64,000 nt of DNA, taken from contig NC_091099.1 in assembly GCF_024713975.1 (NCBI RefSeq), positions 10,270,001-10,334,000 of the forward strand, written 5' to 3'. The stretch comes from Paralichthys olivaceus (taxonomy: Eukaryota > Chordata > Actinopteri > Pleuronectiformes > Paralichthyidae). Each line of letters opens with the position of its first letter. The stretch's first letter is position 1. Shown in pieces: positions 13,301 through 27,699 of this stretch. A program made the translations under genes and the position numbers. The notes beneath the pieces are model-generated. The model had not been told where the DNA came from and did no database searches. It was given only the letters and a program-made list of their open reading frames with translations.

Positions 13301-15575
13301 GTGTGTGTGTGCGTGTGTGAGGTGCAGGGAAAGCATGTGTCTGGGAGGGTTGAGGTAACGACAAATACAAAAAAATACAAGGTTAATTGACCGGAACAGG
13401 AATCAAGCATGGAGATAAATTAGGTTGTAAAGAGATTTTAATGAAGGATCAGAAATCATTGGGGTGAGTGTAAAGAAATTAAAGTTTGGGGGTAAGAAAA
13501 GCAAAATTAAGGTATAGCTGGTATAGCTACCATCATTAAAAAGTTAATGATTGAACTGGTTACTTGTTAAAGAAGAATTAAAGAGGAACTGGCTGTACTT
13601 ATCTATTCATTTAACTGTATGGCACAGTTCAGTAAATTAGGTTATTTAATTTTTTGATAAATATAACATGTCTAAAGAGCTTTTCTAATCTTGACCACTC
13701 AAAGCTTTGTACACTAAACGTTACATTCACACACTCATTCATACAGTGCTTCTATATGCAGCACTTTTTTGACCACACATACTTCACACACTGACAGTGC
13801 AGCCGTTGAGGGTTCAGGTTCTTGCCCGAGGACACTTTGGCATGCAATATGACATCATACTGCCTAAAAGAGTGAAAAGAAAACTACTGCATAGCAGATT
13901 TAAGGATTTTCCTTCTCAAAAATAAAAACAGAACAGGAGCCAAAGGGAGAGGTCAAAACCATAATCATATGGCAAGCATCCTGAGAAAAGCCAACCTTCA
14001 TAGCCTGGAGTTTGTTCTCCTTCCTCTGTTTCTCATACTGCATCTGGCCCATTTTGATTTTCAGGCTAGAAAGCTTGGCCATTAGCGACTAAGCAGTAGA
14101 GAGAAAAACCAGGGAAGAAAGAGGAGATAGGGGAGCAGGAAGTGAAAGATAAGTGGTCAAGAAGGTAGAATACCTGAGTTTCAAACCAAGATATTTAGAG
14201 TAAAAAGTACATTTAAAAATGGACATTGTTGATCGACAGTCAAAAGTAAATGGTTAGCTACTGCAAAAGTACAGTTCACCTTTTAAGTAATAATTAACAA
14301 ATAATAACTCGTTCAGTAAACAAGGGATCCGACAGATCCAATGGGGTCATCTCAATCATATATAACTTAATACAGTGCCTTTAAAACTGCCACCAGATTC
14401 TGTGAACAGGAACTTCATTAATAAAAAGAGTAAAATCTTACTGGGAGCAGTTATCAGAAGCTGTTTCTGAATGTTAAACACATAATAGATAATCCAGTAT
14501 TAATCCAGGAGGGAGAACATGGTGGTATGAATGATTTTCTCCAGATCACAAAAGTGTTAAGCCAGGATTTTACAGGATATGAAAGAAAGTGGCATCTTCT
14601 AGTTATAGCAGTTAACTGTCCCAACTGCACTACAGAGGAAGTTTGTTAAACAGAAGACGACGGCTCCTGGAGATAAATAAACAACCAGGAAAGTATACAA
14701 TGGTAGCCATTTTATAGCAACACTAAGAAACTCACCTTTGTTGATTTAAGTTTCTTTTCGAAAAGTAGTTTTTCACTCTCCATATCTGTCAATCTGTACC
14801 GCAGTTCGTTAATTTCAAGAATTAAATCCTGAAAGAAGAGAAAGTGCATATACAGAAAGGTTAACTAACACCTTAAACTCATATTTCTACCCATCAGATG
14901 TTTATATGTAAATATATATGTGCAAGTGGTAAATAACATACATTTACAGATGATAGCGCAGATGCCCTTACTCTTTTATGTTTGTTTAGTTCAAATTGTA
15001 TTTAAATCAGCCTGATATATAGTATGACTCACAGAATGTGCTGTATGAACCAACTACGTTTAAATAGGGACTGAATTCCTTCAAATGGCAGATGCTACAA
15101 ATCGGCAGCAGTGACAGAATTCCAGGAAGCAGCTTGTGAAGAAGAGGCGATGTGTGTTCTGTGTAGTGAAAGATGGACATTAAGTTTTTGCTCCTCTGCG
15201 GAGGAGTGGCTAAAACAATATCATGATGTGTTTGAAAGTTTTCTGCATGGTTTAGCTGGGAGCAGTGCCCCCCCCCCCCACATCTCTACTGAACATAAGA
15301 TTGATTTTGAAATGCTGTAAAGCTTTTGACTCTACTTCAAATAAAGTCAGCAACATCTGTAATGATTCAGACTCATCTTTAATAGCGACTAAAACAGCAG
15401 GAGTATTTCTCTTGGTTAGTGGGGTGAACATTAATGTTTCTTTTTCTGATGACTTCTTACTCAGTGCAGCTGTTTTGAGACGAACAGTAAAATCAGATGT
15501 TCCTCTCCCACACAGGTGTAAGACAACATGAATGGGTGTTTGTTTGGTGGGTGTTTGTTTGGTGTGTGTGTGTGT

Positions 15576-15632
<57 letters not shown>

Positions 15633-18331
15633 CAAAAGGAACAAGCAGACACAAAGGATTCCTGTTCCAAGAATTACCTCACATACCTCACTGTCCCTAA
15701 ATCTGTCATCAAAGTTCACTCTGTTCTTCTCAATACTATTCAGCTTCAGCTTCAGGTTGGACACTTCAGATATCAGCTCAAGCTTCTGGGTCTCTAGAGA
15801 GGTTCTGCACAGAAGCTCCTACAATGATAAATAAAGACTGTTACTTAAAGAAATCTTGTAAAATGGACTCCATTTAAATTGCCCTTGTAGTCTAAAGTGC
15901 TTTTGTATGGAGTACTTTGTCTATTACACTTCCCGGAGGCAGGGGATTAAAACCTGACTCTTCTGGTTGTGGACGACTCGCTCTTCCTCCTAAGCCACAG
16001 CCGACCACATCGCTTCCATGTTATCATTAATGGCAGATCACATCATACTGGCTATATGGGTGGTTTTTGTAAATATTTAGAATAGCACTATGGGTGAATG
16101 TGATGATAACATGTGCAAATGTCACTAAAGCATTGTGTATAGCCTTGTCTACAGTATAATGATGATGAACAAAAATACAAGGGCTCAGTGCTTTGAGCTG
16201 AAGGAAGACATGGACATGATCTTAATAGCTGACAACAAACGAGAAACCCCCGCTACGACAAACACTGGCACACATCAACAGACTATTACACCTCAAACGC
16301 AGCAAGTGATAAACAGAAAAGCTTAAAGTCAATGTCCCGGCCACACACTTGCAAATCTTTCCCAACTGGGTGACTCCTGAACTGTATTTTATATGAAATA
16401 CATGCGTACAGACACACACCTGTTGCAGCATCTCCTCTGTGGCGTTGAGTTTCTCCCTGTGCTCCTCCAAACACAAGTCCAAATCCCGAATCTTCTCTCC
16501 CTGAGCTTCCACCTGGTCTGTCAGCACACTCACCTGCATGGAATCAAGCCAGTACTCCTTTTTTATTTTTTTTAAACAAACATTAACAGGTCTGTGTTGT
16601 AAAAGTAGACACGTGAGATTTGAGTTCTTTTGACATAAAGTTAAAACTGGTTTATATTTCTAGATGGGTACCTGAAGCACCAGGGACTCCTTATCACTTT
16701 CAAGCCGGGAAAGCCTTTCCTGGTAGTGGTCACCATTACCCAGAGAGACATGTCCATTGGACTGCAGGGACAGACGAAACATGGATTACACTAAGAATCA
16801 TAAGAGGTGATTTTAGTTTCAGACATGGGCGAATTGTGTCTATAAGTTACTTAATTCTGCTGTTTTTAAAAAGGTTTCAGTGAAATGATCTCAGATGAAA
16901 TGTTTCACATCAAAGTGCGACATGTTACACTGCTTTACTCTGCTCAAACAAAACCTTACATGGCTGAGAAGAAGGCTCACATTCACTTTGCTGCACACAG
17001 AGTGAGTTACAGCATTACACAAAAACTCTGGCATTTATCTGGCCTACAGCCCATCACTCCACAAAACAACACTCTGGTTCCCAAGAGGCTGGCGTGTTAC
17101 TTGCAGCACACTGGCTGTGACATTGACAACACCAGCATTTCATGTTACAGCCCCAGGAAACTGAGCAGAAAGGGACAGTCGTGTTTTCACTTAGCAAACA
17201 AGTCCTTTTTTTCTTAGACACAGGATTGTTTGCCCACGTTTGTCTCCATTCATGGAGTTTTAATGGAGGACACACAGTGAGCTTATCAAGCAGCAAACCA
17301 GATGTGCTAAACCTTGTTTGGAGCACATCCTGTTCCATTATCTCAGACAAAACTTCTTCCCTGATTGCACAACTTTTCTAACAACAACAAGTGTTTCTTC
17401 ATTCAATCATATCAAAGGTGTAATAAAGAAAGAGCTTATATTATCAGCACATACAGTGTGGAGCCACTTTCAAGATGTTAAAAGCAACAGTCCTATATTT
17501 TACACCTTCATTAACCAGTTATGTGAAATCTGCCCTGAGGACAAAACAAGAAATATTGATGTGATATGCAAAATGTGCATTTTCTTCAGTTCAGAAACCT
17601 CGATAGTGGTGCCAGTTTCATTACTAAATTCAGTCAATGACACTAGCACTGTTATGAGTCACATGGAAGTATCCTTGACATGTGAGCCTCTCACCAGTTG
17701 ACCATGGAGCCACTCGACCAGACTGTCAGCTGTGGAGTCAGGGATCTGGCAGCGTAGATTCTCCCTTTCCTCTGTGTCCATCATCTCCAGGACGCTTCTC
17801 AGGTCTTCCAGAAGGTGAAGTGCCCGCAGGCTGCCCATGAAGGGGGAGGTGGGCGACTGGCAGTCGAACATCCCGTTGGAGTAGTCCAGAGCCTTGGAAC
17901 CTGAGGGGGAGCACAACAGAAGAAAATGTAATATTAAGAGGAGCTAAAATCAAAAGAAAGATAAAGATGCAGAGTCTTGTACTTCACTCTGTAATTATAT
18001 AAAAAGAAGAGAATGGACCATTATGTAGCTCAGGTTCTCAGTGATTAAGGTACATTGTAAATATTCATTGTGCCAAACAAGGGCCATGAATTGAACCACT
18101 TTTGTGTGTATTGATAATAATATTTCAAACCATGAAAAAACAGCAAAGTATCTTTTATCACTGTTTACTCAACCTAAGAGTTGTTGTTTTCAGCTCTAAC
18201 AGAACAGATATAAACTGAATTACATTTAACTGCTTGAATGAAATGTTACCTGCTATAATACCATCCATCTGCTCCAGGGCAGCTGCCAACATGTCGCTGG
18301 CATCAGCCATCATCTTCAATCACTGATAAAT
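4327..18331 (-). CDS. ppfibp1: Liprin-beta-1 (PTPRF-interacting protein-binding protein 1), complete, 27 coding exons, 991 aa
   Basis: Scaffold that binds liprin-alpha and LAR-type phosphatases at cell-cortex and synaptic sites. Coding exons, 5' to 3': 18250-18313 (ATG at 18313), 17695-17900, 16672-16761, 16420-16533, 15687-15818, 14736-14828, 13996-14088, 13051-13162, 12831-12875, 11241-11302, 11059-11143, 9871-9995, 9434-9531, 8871-8940, 8526-8700, 8091-8123, 7345-7486, 6962-7093, 6579-6729, 6342-6453, 6021-6109, 5636-5758, 5421-5546, 5149-5337, 4714-4878, 4499-4564, 4327-4410. The N terminus is MMADASDMLAAALEQMDGII. Residues about 90-365 are heptad-like coiled coil (for example LKIKMGQMQYEKQRKENKL). 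The central region carries SFGSRKARSSFGKGFFKI and KKKSKGIKKLFGK. Three SAM domains fill about residues 625-890 (ARWSKDQVCNWLQEQGLGLY; WVTRWLDDIGLPQYKTQF; TNHRVMEWLRSVDLAEYAPN). The C terminus ends TSVTDEDSNA, like the liprin-beta-1 end and unlike liprin-beta-2. An acceptor at 18332-18333 in the 5' UTR implies a non-coding upstream exon. Confidence 0.96.
8091..8123 (-). other. ppfibp1: 33-nt in-frame cassette exon of ppfibp1
   Basis: Phase 1-1 exon (donor GTACAG, acceptor ATGAAG) encoding the inner part of DRSRSASAPML. Leaving it out joins STPNL directly to AETERQ, which matches the human sequence I recall (APNLAETEKE). It therefore looks like an optional insert in the linker before the SAM domains. 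See the related finding. Confidence 0.7.
10258..10356. repeat. Three exact tandem copies of a 33-bp unit
   Basis: Units at 10258-10290, 10291-10323 and 10324-10356 are identical to each other. Each contains CAAGACATCTTTTACGTAGC. They lie in the ppfibp1 intron between the exons at 11059-11143 and 9871-9995. Confidence 0.95.
10799..11050. mobile_element. Interspersed teleost repeat with GGGTCAGTGTGTAGGATTTA head
   Basis: The head, followed by CATCTAGTGATGAAGTTGCA, and the later CTGGGCTACTGTAGAAA and GTAAATATAAAG tracts look like a very common non-autonomous element of percomorph genomes, recognised from memory. It lies in a ppfibp1 intron beside the exon at 11059-11143. Ends are approximate. 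Confidence 0.6.
11990..12014. repeat. (AT)n microsatellite
   Basis: Uninterrupted AT dinucleotides in a ppfibp1 intron. Confidence 0.95.
12030..12085. mobile_element. Repeat fragment with TTGGATAAAAGCGTCAGCTA tail
   Basis: The TTTTGGATAAAAGCGTCAGC stretch is a frequent tail of dispersed repeats in teleost genomes. Only the tail is recognisable here; boundaries are uncertain. Confidence 0.4.
13690..13860. mobile_element. Dispersed repeat fragment (CATTCATACAGTGC ... TTGCCCGAGGACACTTTGGC)
   Basis: The combination of a CACACACTCATTCATACAGTG block and a TCTTGCCCGAGGACACTTTG-like block occurs in many teleost dispersed repeats. It sits in a ppfibp1 intron. Fragments at 15880-16010 and 61975-62075 carry what looks like the next segment of the same family. 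Confidence 0.5.
15562..15630. repeat. (GT)n microsatellite
   Basis: Nearly perfect GT array of about 34 units, interrupted once by TA. It is in a ppfibp1 intron about 55 bp downstream, in gene direction, of the donor of the exon at 15687-15818. Confidence 0.95.
15880..16010. mobile_element. Dispersed repeat fragment (GGGATTAAAACC ... CCTCCTAAGCCACAGCC)
   Basis: The GATTAAAACCTGACTCTTCT and CTCCTAAGCCACAGCC tracts resemble the 3' part of the family seen at 13690-13860. This is a ppfibp1 intron. Confidence 0.45.
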
Positions 18332-20250
18332 CTGGACAGAGACAATTAAACTAAAAATCAGCTGAAGCAGTGCATTTAAATTACATTTGATTTATTAATA
18401 AAACTTGTTATGTGTGCAAAGCAATAACACAAAAAGAAAATAGGGACATGAAGGAATTTAAAATCAAAACACCTTTCTTTATTGTGACTACAAACCCAGT
18501 AGTGTGATGCACTAATAATAGTTTAGTCTATGGAACAACAAGTCACAGTGTGCTCAGGATGTAACTATCAACAGTGTAGGAAGAGGACTAATCCTGCAAA
18601 CCTGTTACCACTGTTTAGCTTTCTAGGCTAAAAAGTGCAGTGATGTTGGCATTAAGCATGTCATTACAAAAGGTTCCCGCCCAAGAATTAGATTACAACT
18701 GCAGTACATCTTAAGCAACCCTCTATGTCTAAAAACGGACTGCGCCCAGTATAACAGCATGTTTGTGAGACGGGTTTGTCTGCATAAAAAAGGATAAGCT
18801 GAGCTCTCCGTAAGAAAGGCCTTCCATCTAAATGGTCACATGATAACCAGGGTACGTGTTCTGCTGAGTTGTTCTACCCTCTTGTGCTGCAGAGATCTTA
18901 TGTAATTTCTGTCAGAGTAAGACTGATGAATAATGTATTTCAGAATATCAATCAGTCCATTTACATTTAATATCGGAAACAAAGAATGTCGTGCCAATGG
19001 GACACTGGAGGGTCTGTTTGGAGCTCAGTGGAGATACATTTTAGTGTCCCAGTGTTGGACGTCTGCCCAAACAGCACAGCAGTTCCTTTCTCTGTGGGTG
19101 TTTAATCAAAAGGCACAACACACACAGACGCACATGAACACACAGTTCTCCACACTGCTTTTAAATGGATAGAGATCCAGCTTTATTATCATTAAGATGG
19201 CTCCTCATCATATCTCTGTTTCTTCTTTACACTGAACCTAACATGGCACTTCAGAATCAGATGTGAGAGGTGTAACAAATGGTTGTCCCTTTCATGCAGA
19301 TGTTGATTCAGCTCTGTGACTAACTTCCCAGCCTGCAAAATGGCAGAAGATCAATCAACACCATCCCATGTTTGCACCATTTGCTTGAGACTCTAGCTTT
19401 AATTACGGTAACCCTAACCCATGTGTTAACCTTCATGTAAACCTAACCTTACCCACAACTTAAACGTATCTTCACCTTAAAATGTAATGACTTACATTAT
19501 TGGGAAGTTGCGTTTTGTCCATAAATAAAACCTAGACCCCACACACACGCATTACGCACACACCTTTTCCTTTAATCAGCTGCCTCCCATCCTGGGAGTG
19601 GCCATCACCGGGACATAGGACCATTTTCGAACTTTGTAGAAACCACCCACAGACCATACACTGTTATTTCAGCATTCCTGTGGTCACACTTTCCGTTATG
19701 TGTAAAATAAGCATGCACTAAAACATAAGAATCGTCACAACGCACAGCGGGCCATGGAGAGATGAGAGGGACCAGCAGGCCATCAGTCAGCTCCATAATA
19801 AAATGCTCAGTGGTTTCTGGATGTGGGTAAGAATACTTCTCTCCGGCTGCCTAAAGTAAATGTCTGTCCCATTTACCAAATGGGAAAAGCAAATATATAC
19901 CATGGCATTTAAAAAGGCCCAACAGTATACAGAACAATTACTGCCAACTTCGGTAAAATGTACAAGATTTACTGAGTCAATTCAAAAGGTGACATTTAAA
20001 GAATCGGGTTTTGAGGGAATTTGAAAATGTCATGTCCACTGAATTGTGAAATACCTACAATCAGCAGTGACATCTTTTAGAAAGACATGCAACGTTAGAC
20101 AGAGGCAGAAGGAGAACAAGAAAAATGTGAACTAAATTTCTTGAGCACAAATATTGTATGAATAGAAAAATAGAACTGAGATAAACAGTTATTTTCATTG
20201 TTGATTATTTTATTGGTATTGTTTAATCTGCTGAATATTTTCTCAATAAT

Positions 20251-20265
20251 CCCCCCCCCCCCCCC
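20251..20265. repeat. Poly-C tract
   Basis: Fifteen consecutive C in otherwise AT-rich non-coding sequence. Confidence 0.9.
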
Positions 20266-20559
20266 ATTATGCTTGAAGTCAAATTAAGAAATAATTAGCA
20301 ACTTGCTTGAAAACTTAATTTGACAAATGAATGGCCACCTATTATTTTCCTGTTAACTGACTAATTGATTAATCAACAGAATAACAAATTCGACTGAAAC
20401 CTTGTAATGGTTTAATTTTTCCGAAGACTGACAATTTTAATTCAAACATGAACAGCAGATTAAGAACAGACTTTCATTACTGTGGCATCTTGAATCAATT
20501 TATCAATAGCAGTAGTGGATCATTGGAAAAAGAGAATCAGGAAGAGGCTCAACTACAGC

Positions 20560-20700
20560 CAACTCACCGCCCTCTAGAGTCAACAGCAGAGTTCCAGAGT
20601 TCGAATGAGCGTTCGCACCACTCCAAACGAACCATCCGTGGAAGCAGACCAGGATTTGTTTAAAGCGGACCATATAGCACCAGTGTGAATGCAGCCTAAA
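20560..20700. mobile_element. Dispersed repeat-like block
   Basis: The block from CACCGCCCTCTAGAGTCAAC to CCAGTGTGAATGCAGCCT resembles a recurring teleost repeat, with CGAACCATCCGTG in its middle. This is recognition from memory and the boundaries are approximate. Confidence 0.4.
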
Positions 20701-23214
20701 GAGCCTCGATTGTGATGACTCAAGTTGGAGCATAGGCCTGGAGGGCATCCCCCTTAAAAAACCAGATTTTCTCTTACATGAGAAAGGCAAATGGTAAGGT
20801 TAACACATGGCTTTTAGAAAACCTCCTTCAAACACCCCAGCCAAGACCAGACATGCTGCATGGAAAACTTGCTGTCCATGTGTGCTACAGCTTAAGTCGG
20901 TGTTGAGACCCTGTCTGTGCACTGGATGAAGCCATAGAAGTGTCGTGCAAAAAGAACGCGTAATTACAGAGGAGTGCACCGTGTCAGGAGCTGGGACGCC
21001 TCCATGGCATGTGAATCAAAAAGGTAAACAAAAGAGAGTTGTAGAGCGAGAAGAGAAAAAATATTACATTTCGAAGAAGAGCAACTAATTCTCATGTGAG
21101 CTGCTGGAACCAGTAAACACTTGACATTGTGCTTCAAAGAGGTTTGAAATTATTAATCAATTATAGTTGCAGATTTATTTTCTATCAGTCAACTTTTGGA
21201 CTAACATTTTTAGCTCTTTTGAAGAATCGAGGATGATGAGATCTGTACCTGTGTTGGCTCGTAGCTGAAATATGACCTCCATCTGTACAAGCCAACTATC
21301 AGAGGAGACATCTCAAAAATCACAACAAGCACGCATCACTCTCAAAAACAAAGTGTCACTGTCTGCCCTACTATGAGCACCACTCACACCAACCATAGGA
21401 CACATAGAGAGGCCTATTGTTCATGTATCAGGGTATTTTGACTGAAAGACAAAAGACAGAGAAAAAAAAAACCGCAAAGCTACAGTCTGCACAACACTAC
21501 AGCACCTGCCTGCCTGCAGCCCGTCTTCAGACCCAAAGGACCACAAAGCAAAACATTCAGAAAGCAATCTTGCCCTTTGGTGAAAACAGCCATATAATTC
21601 ATAGAGACATGCAGAGAATAATGAGCACAAGAGAGGAGAGTGGAGCGCTATAATGGCTTTTCAGATCCATCAGCTTCGGTCCCTTCAGGCAGGACTACGT
21701 AACCCATCCTCACTGGACACAGAGAGGGCTCTCGCACACACATGAAACAGGAAAACAAAGACTCAGAGCCACTTGTCTCTGAGGGGAAAAAGTGTTTACA
21801 GCAGTCATGCATCTGGCTTTAACAGCCTGCATTAAGGCTGGTTACTCTGGTGGTAAAACGGCCCGGGGAGACAGGAATTTACAATTCAGACATAAATCTT
21901 ACAGCACTTTCCTTTAGTTTTGCTATTTTTATCCAGATTACAAAGATAAATCTGTGACAGTTTCTGTGGATATGAGGGGATTGATCCAAGCCCCACCACA
22001 TAATGACACTTTCCGTGTTTTGAGTCATGCAGGCCTTGGCTTAGTCTTTACCTTCACGCAAAGTTTCCATGAACGAAATGCCTAATTCTGGCTTGCATAC
22101 CTCATCCTGTTCTACCTCACACAGTGAATGCTCTATTCTCACTGACAAACCTCAGAGTAGCGCGTAAGATCAGCTTCTGTGGGTGTATTCTGGCACTGAC
22201 CACAGTGGTGTGTACAACACAGGATGCTTATAATAATTTTATTATGAGCACAATGCCAGCTACAGATTAATCTCATGACAGGGCTAATGTTATTGTCTCC
22301 CAGTATTAGGGTGCATGAAATGTGTCCAGTGATGCCCTGACACAGTGGAGGCATTCATCAGCTGCCTGCAGGTCACTGCTCTGGAATAACCTGCAGCTAT
22401 TTCCAACCTGGGAAAGCAGGCAGAATACACCATCACCAATTTTACACAACGCAACAATGTGGTCTAACATTAACAGAAATATGATCGTGAATCTCAGCAT
22501 TTTCTGAATCTTTAGACAAACTGGAACTAAAAATAAAGAGGCACATGGGGGTGATGTAATGTAAACACGCTGAAGGAAAGATGGAAATTGAGTTTCTGAG
22601 TTAAAGAGCCTCCATTCTCAAGTTTTTTCTGCCCGTACACACGTGCACAAGATCATAGAGATAATTTATGTTGGACAGCAGCACACATTCTTTTCACATT
22701 ACTCACAACTGCAGTGCGTGTACCTTTACTTGATGTTGAACATTAAAGCAAAGAGCAATGAAAACGCTGCACAGTGCACACGCGGTGCAGAGGGTTGGGA
22801 AATGTTAACAGCTGAAGGTTTACACTGTTGTTTTCATTTGTGTACTTCTTGGCAACACTTTTCGTTTACTTGATTCAGGTTTGCAGTTCAGCTTCAACCT
22901 TTATCATCACACTTGTAACAGAAATTCCTTGCATTTTTTTTGCTGCAATCTAAGGAACAGGGGTTTTCCCTAAAATCTGAAGAATAATTAACCTTGTGGA
23001 GGAAACCCCCAGAGTTAAATCACACAGAGAGACATCTTCTAATGCCACAGCTCAAGAGCTCATCAAGTCCCAACTGCACAAAACAAACTGAAAACCATTT
23101 AAATGAGATATATATGGATGTAATTTAATGAGCCATTTGAAGTTTCACTGTACCGGCAGTGTGTACTTTAGACTTGCATGGCTTAATCTTTGAGAGAAGC
23201 ATTTACTACTAGCA

Positions 23215-23217
<3 letters not shown>

Positions 23218-23257
<40 letters not shown>
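23218..23257. repeat. (CT)n followed by (AT)n compound microsatellite
   Basis: About 14 CT units followed by about 6 AT units in non-coding sequence. Confidence 0.95.
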
Positions 23258-24099
23258 GGGGTATATAGTGAGTACTTCTACAGGGTCTTTAACTTGAGAA
23301 AGTCTCTGGATTGCAGACAGTTCTGCAATGGTTGGAAACCATTTGGAGAAAGGGGAGAGTAAACCCTTTAAAGAGGTCAACAGGAGACCAATACAACAGC
23401 TGATCAAATTTCACACGTGGAAAAAAGAAAGAAATCTCCAGACACTAAAACACTACACTAGCTCACTTAATTTTACAGTGTAGTTCTGTTCACGTTGGGA
23501 TAACACTTCATACTCTGCAGCTCCTAAACTAGAGCTGGGCCACATGTCCAAATATTATACTCATGATGTCACATTGGTCATTACACAATCTTTCCTGATA
23601 AATGTCAGGGCTCTTTCTTGAAGACTGGTCTTTGCTCGTGGGTGGATGTGGAGGTTTTAAATCTGTATTACAGAGAATAAAAAAAAAACACACACTTACA
23701 CAAACACTGATTACATTGCTATTGATTCGATGGTATTTGTTTAGCACCAACACACACTGTCTCACGGGGGTTTACATAGTAACATTGAGAGCTAACAATA
23801 TAATAGAAAAACCCATCAACAAGTGAGGACTTGCAGCAGGACCAGACTCAGGGTGGACAGACGTGCCTGGACCGGTAGTCGGGGCTGAGGAAAATAGGGG
23901 AGAGGAGGAATTTGATGGAAATGACCCTGAGACAAACCAAAGCTTCAGTTCGCTCGTCCAGCTCTGATCAGACCGGAGGAAGTAGAACAAGCAGCCTCGG
24001 GCTGTGGACGAACCTCTGGAGTCTGACTGACTTCTGCCACATGAGGACGTGAGACCATTCACTTCCACATCCAACTTTTATCACGAAGTTCAATCTCGA

Positions 24100-24780
24100 T
24101 ATAAGTTGACAGCAGCTTTTTTCTCAACGTGTTTTATAAAAACCTGATTCAAACTTGGGGATTTAACTACCGGTAACTTGTGGATACGATGGAAGCCCCC
24201 CCCCCCCCGGTCCCTGAAGGCATCCCGTTAGGACCCAGCACCGCGGGGAGGACCGTCAACACAACGTCAGCGTCGTGAGGGAAGAAATAAAAGATTTTAA
24301 AAGTGTTAAATCCTCCATCTGACGTCCTCAGGAGCCACAAGAGCTCCGTGTGTTCCGACTCCTGGACCCGGGTTAGTGGAAACAATCACGACGGAGTCAC
24401 TCACCCGCAGCTCCGGTCGAAGAAACGGTCACGTTTCCGACAGTTCGCTTCGTTTTTCCCAGTTTCAAATCTCCACGGTGTCCGGTTCGTCGACTGCTCG
24501 GTGCCCGCCAGTGCTACGCTACCCCCCGGGCCGTCCACATCGCTACGCCATGATGTCGAAGTGACTGGGGGGGGGTTTGCTGGAAAAACTTCGGGACGTC
24601 ACCGCTGGAAAATCCCGCCCTGCCGCCGCCTGGACTGGGCCCGGATCCTGGAGCGGCTGCTTTTATACGACCGGAGTCGTGGCGCGTTCACCGGAGCACG
24701 AGAACCATGGGACACGGGAGACTTTCCACTAGACAAAAACTAAAACCAGCGTCAAGGGCGACACACGAGCGTTACTTTAA
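24100..24780 (-). promoter_or_regulatory. CpG-rich block, probable ppfibp1 promoter and first non-coding exon
   Basis: CpG dinucleotides and G+C rise sharply here compared with both flanks. The ppfibp1 start codon lies in an exon with an acceptor in its 5' UTR (18332-18333), so an upstream non-coding exon is required, and this is the nearest promoter-like sequence upstream. The neighbouring GCAP gene has its own TATA box and faces the same way. The exact first exon and donor could not be fixed. Confidence 0.55.
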
Positions 24781-25009
24781 AAACAGCAACTCTTTGTTTA
24801 TCTGTTGACTCGTGTGGAACAAAACCGGAATAATCACAAACGCCAGTCGCTTCCTAATGTAGAACGATCGTATTAAAAGATAACGAGGGAGATTTATGAT
24901 GTTTTTTGCTGAAACTCGAAATCACCAAAATTCCTCAAAGTCCGGGAGGTGCCAGCGTGTCAGTGTGAAACGAGCACAAGCGACCCCTGGTGGTCTGTAG
25001 GTGTCAGTG

Positions 25010-25095
25010 GTGGAAGAATCGAAGTACTTCCACTACAATGCAAAAATAGTCCAATACAAGTATAAGTACTTTTAAAGGTTTTTTTTTAAAGATAA
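25010..25095. mobile_element. Dispersed repeat fragment (AGTGGTGGAAGAATCGAAGTAC)
   Basis: The head resembles the AGTGGTGGAAGAAGTA-type ends common in teleost non-autonomous elements. A related tail appears at about 62215-62345. Boundaries are approximate. Confidence 0.45.
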
Positions 25096-25246
25096 AGGAC
25101 AATTCTTTCTAGAACACATCGAGCACAACAGCCAAGAAATTGTTTCTGGGTTTGTCACATAGTGTAAAATAATCTGGCCAAAAGTGCAGGATAGATACAA
25201 TAATACAAGAAGGACAAATAGAGTTTCAGTGCGTTGTAAGGTATAA

Positions 25247-25252
25247 TTTATT
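25247..25252 (-). terminator. Candidate polyadenylation signal for the GCAP gene
   Basis: AATAAA on the minus strand, about 290 bp past the GCAP stop codon. Confidence 0.45.
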
Positions 25253-25537
25253 TTATAAAGAGATGCATTCAGGCACAGACAGACTCAATAAACACAAGAA
25301 AATATCAACAAACACAATAAAATGCAACCAAAACGATGATACAAAATAAATATTAATACTCTTAATATTGTGACATATATTATACCTAAATTACTGTATT
25401 CATATTTTTGTGATCTCCTGTGTCTTTCGTGAAGTTACCCAACAGACATCGTTATCATTTGTCACAGTAAATAGATTCCTGGAAATTTCGGTTTTATCAT
25501 TTCTCTGCATCCAGTGAATAGAAAACTCCACTACAGG

Positions 25538-27611
<2,074 letters not shown>

Positions 27612-27648
27612 TCTGTACAGGAGAAGCTACAGCTCTACTTTCACTGAC

Positions 27649-27656
27649 TTTATATG
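27649..27656 (-). promoter_or_regulatory. TATA box of the GCAP gene
   Basis: CATATAAAG on the minus strand, about 40 bp upstream of the GCAP start codon. If functional, transcription would start close to the ATG and the 5' UTR would be very short, unless an upstream exon exists that I cannot see. Confidence 0.5.
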
Positions 27657-27699
27657 CACAGCAAATCCCAGGCTTATGCCACGCTTTAAGTGCACCAAC

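Larger units (their letters stand above)
18332..24100 (-). other. Probable large 5' intron of ppfibp1, no coding exon seen
   Basis: No splice-consistent coding exon was found on either strand. Contents noticed: a CCTAACC-rich stretch (19400-19520), poly-C (20251-20265), a dispersed-repeat-like block (about 20560-20700) and a CT/AT microsatellite (23218-23257). Assignment as an intron depends on the inferred upstream exon at the CpG-rich block. Confidence 0.5.

Noticed and set aside
15252-15834. ORFs with His-Thr or Cys-Val repeats around the (GT)n array
   Set aside because: Microsatellite translation in a ppfibp1 intron; only 15687-15818 fits the spliced frame.
17318-17701. 127-codon plus-strand ORF
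   Set aside because: Antisense to a ppfibp1 intron, AT-rich and without family resemblance or splice context.
24303-24743. 146-codon plus-strand ORF in the CpG-rich block
   Set aside because: G+C-rich sequence lacks stop codons by chance; no recognisable domain, and it is antisense to the inferred ppfibp1 promoter.
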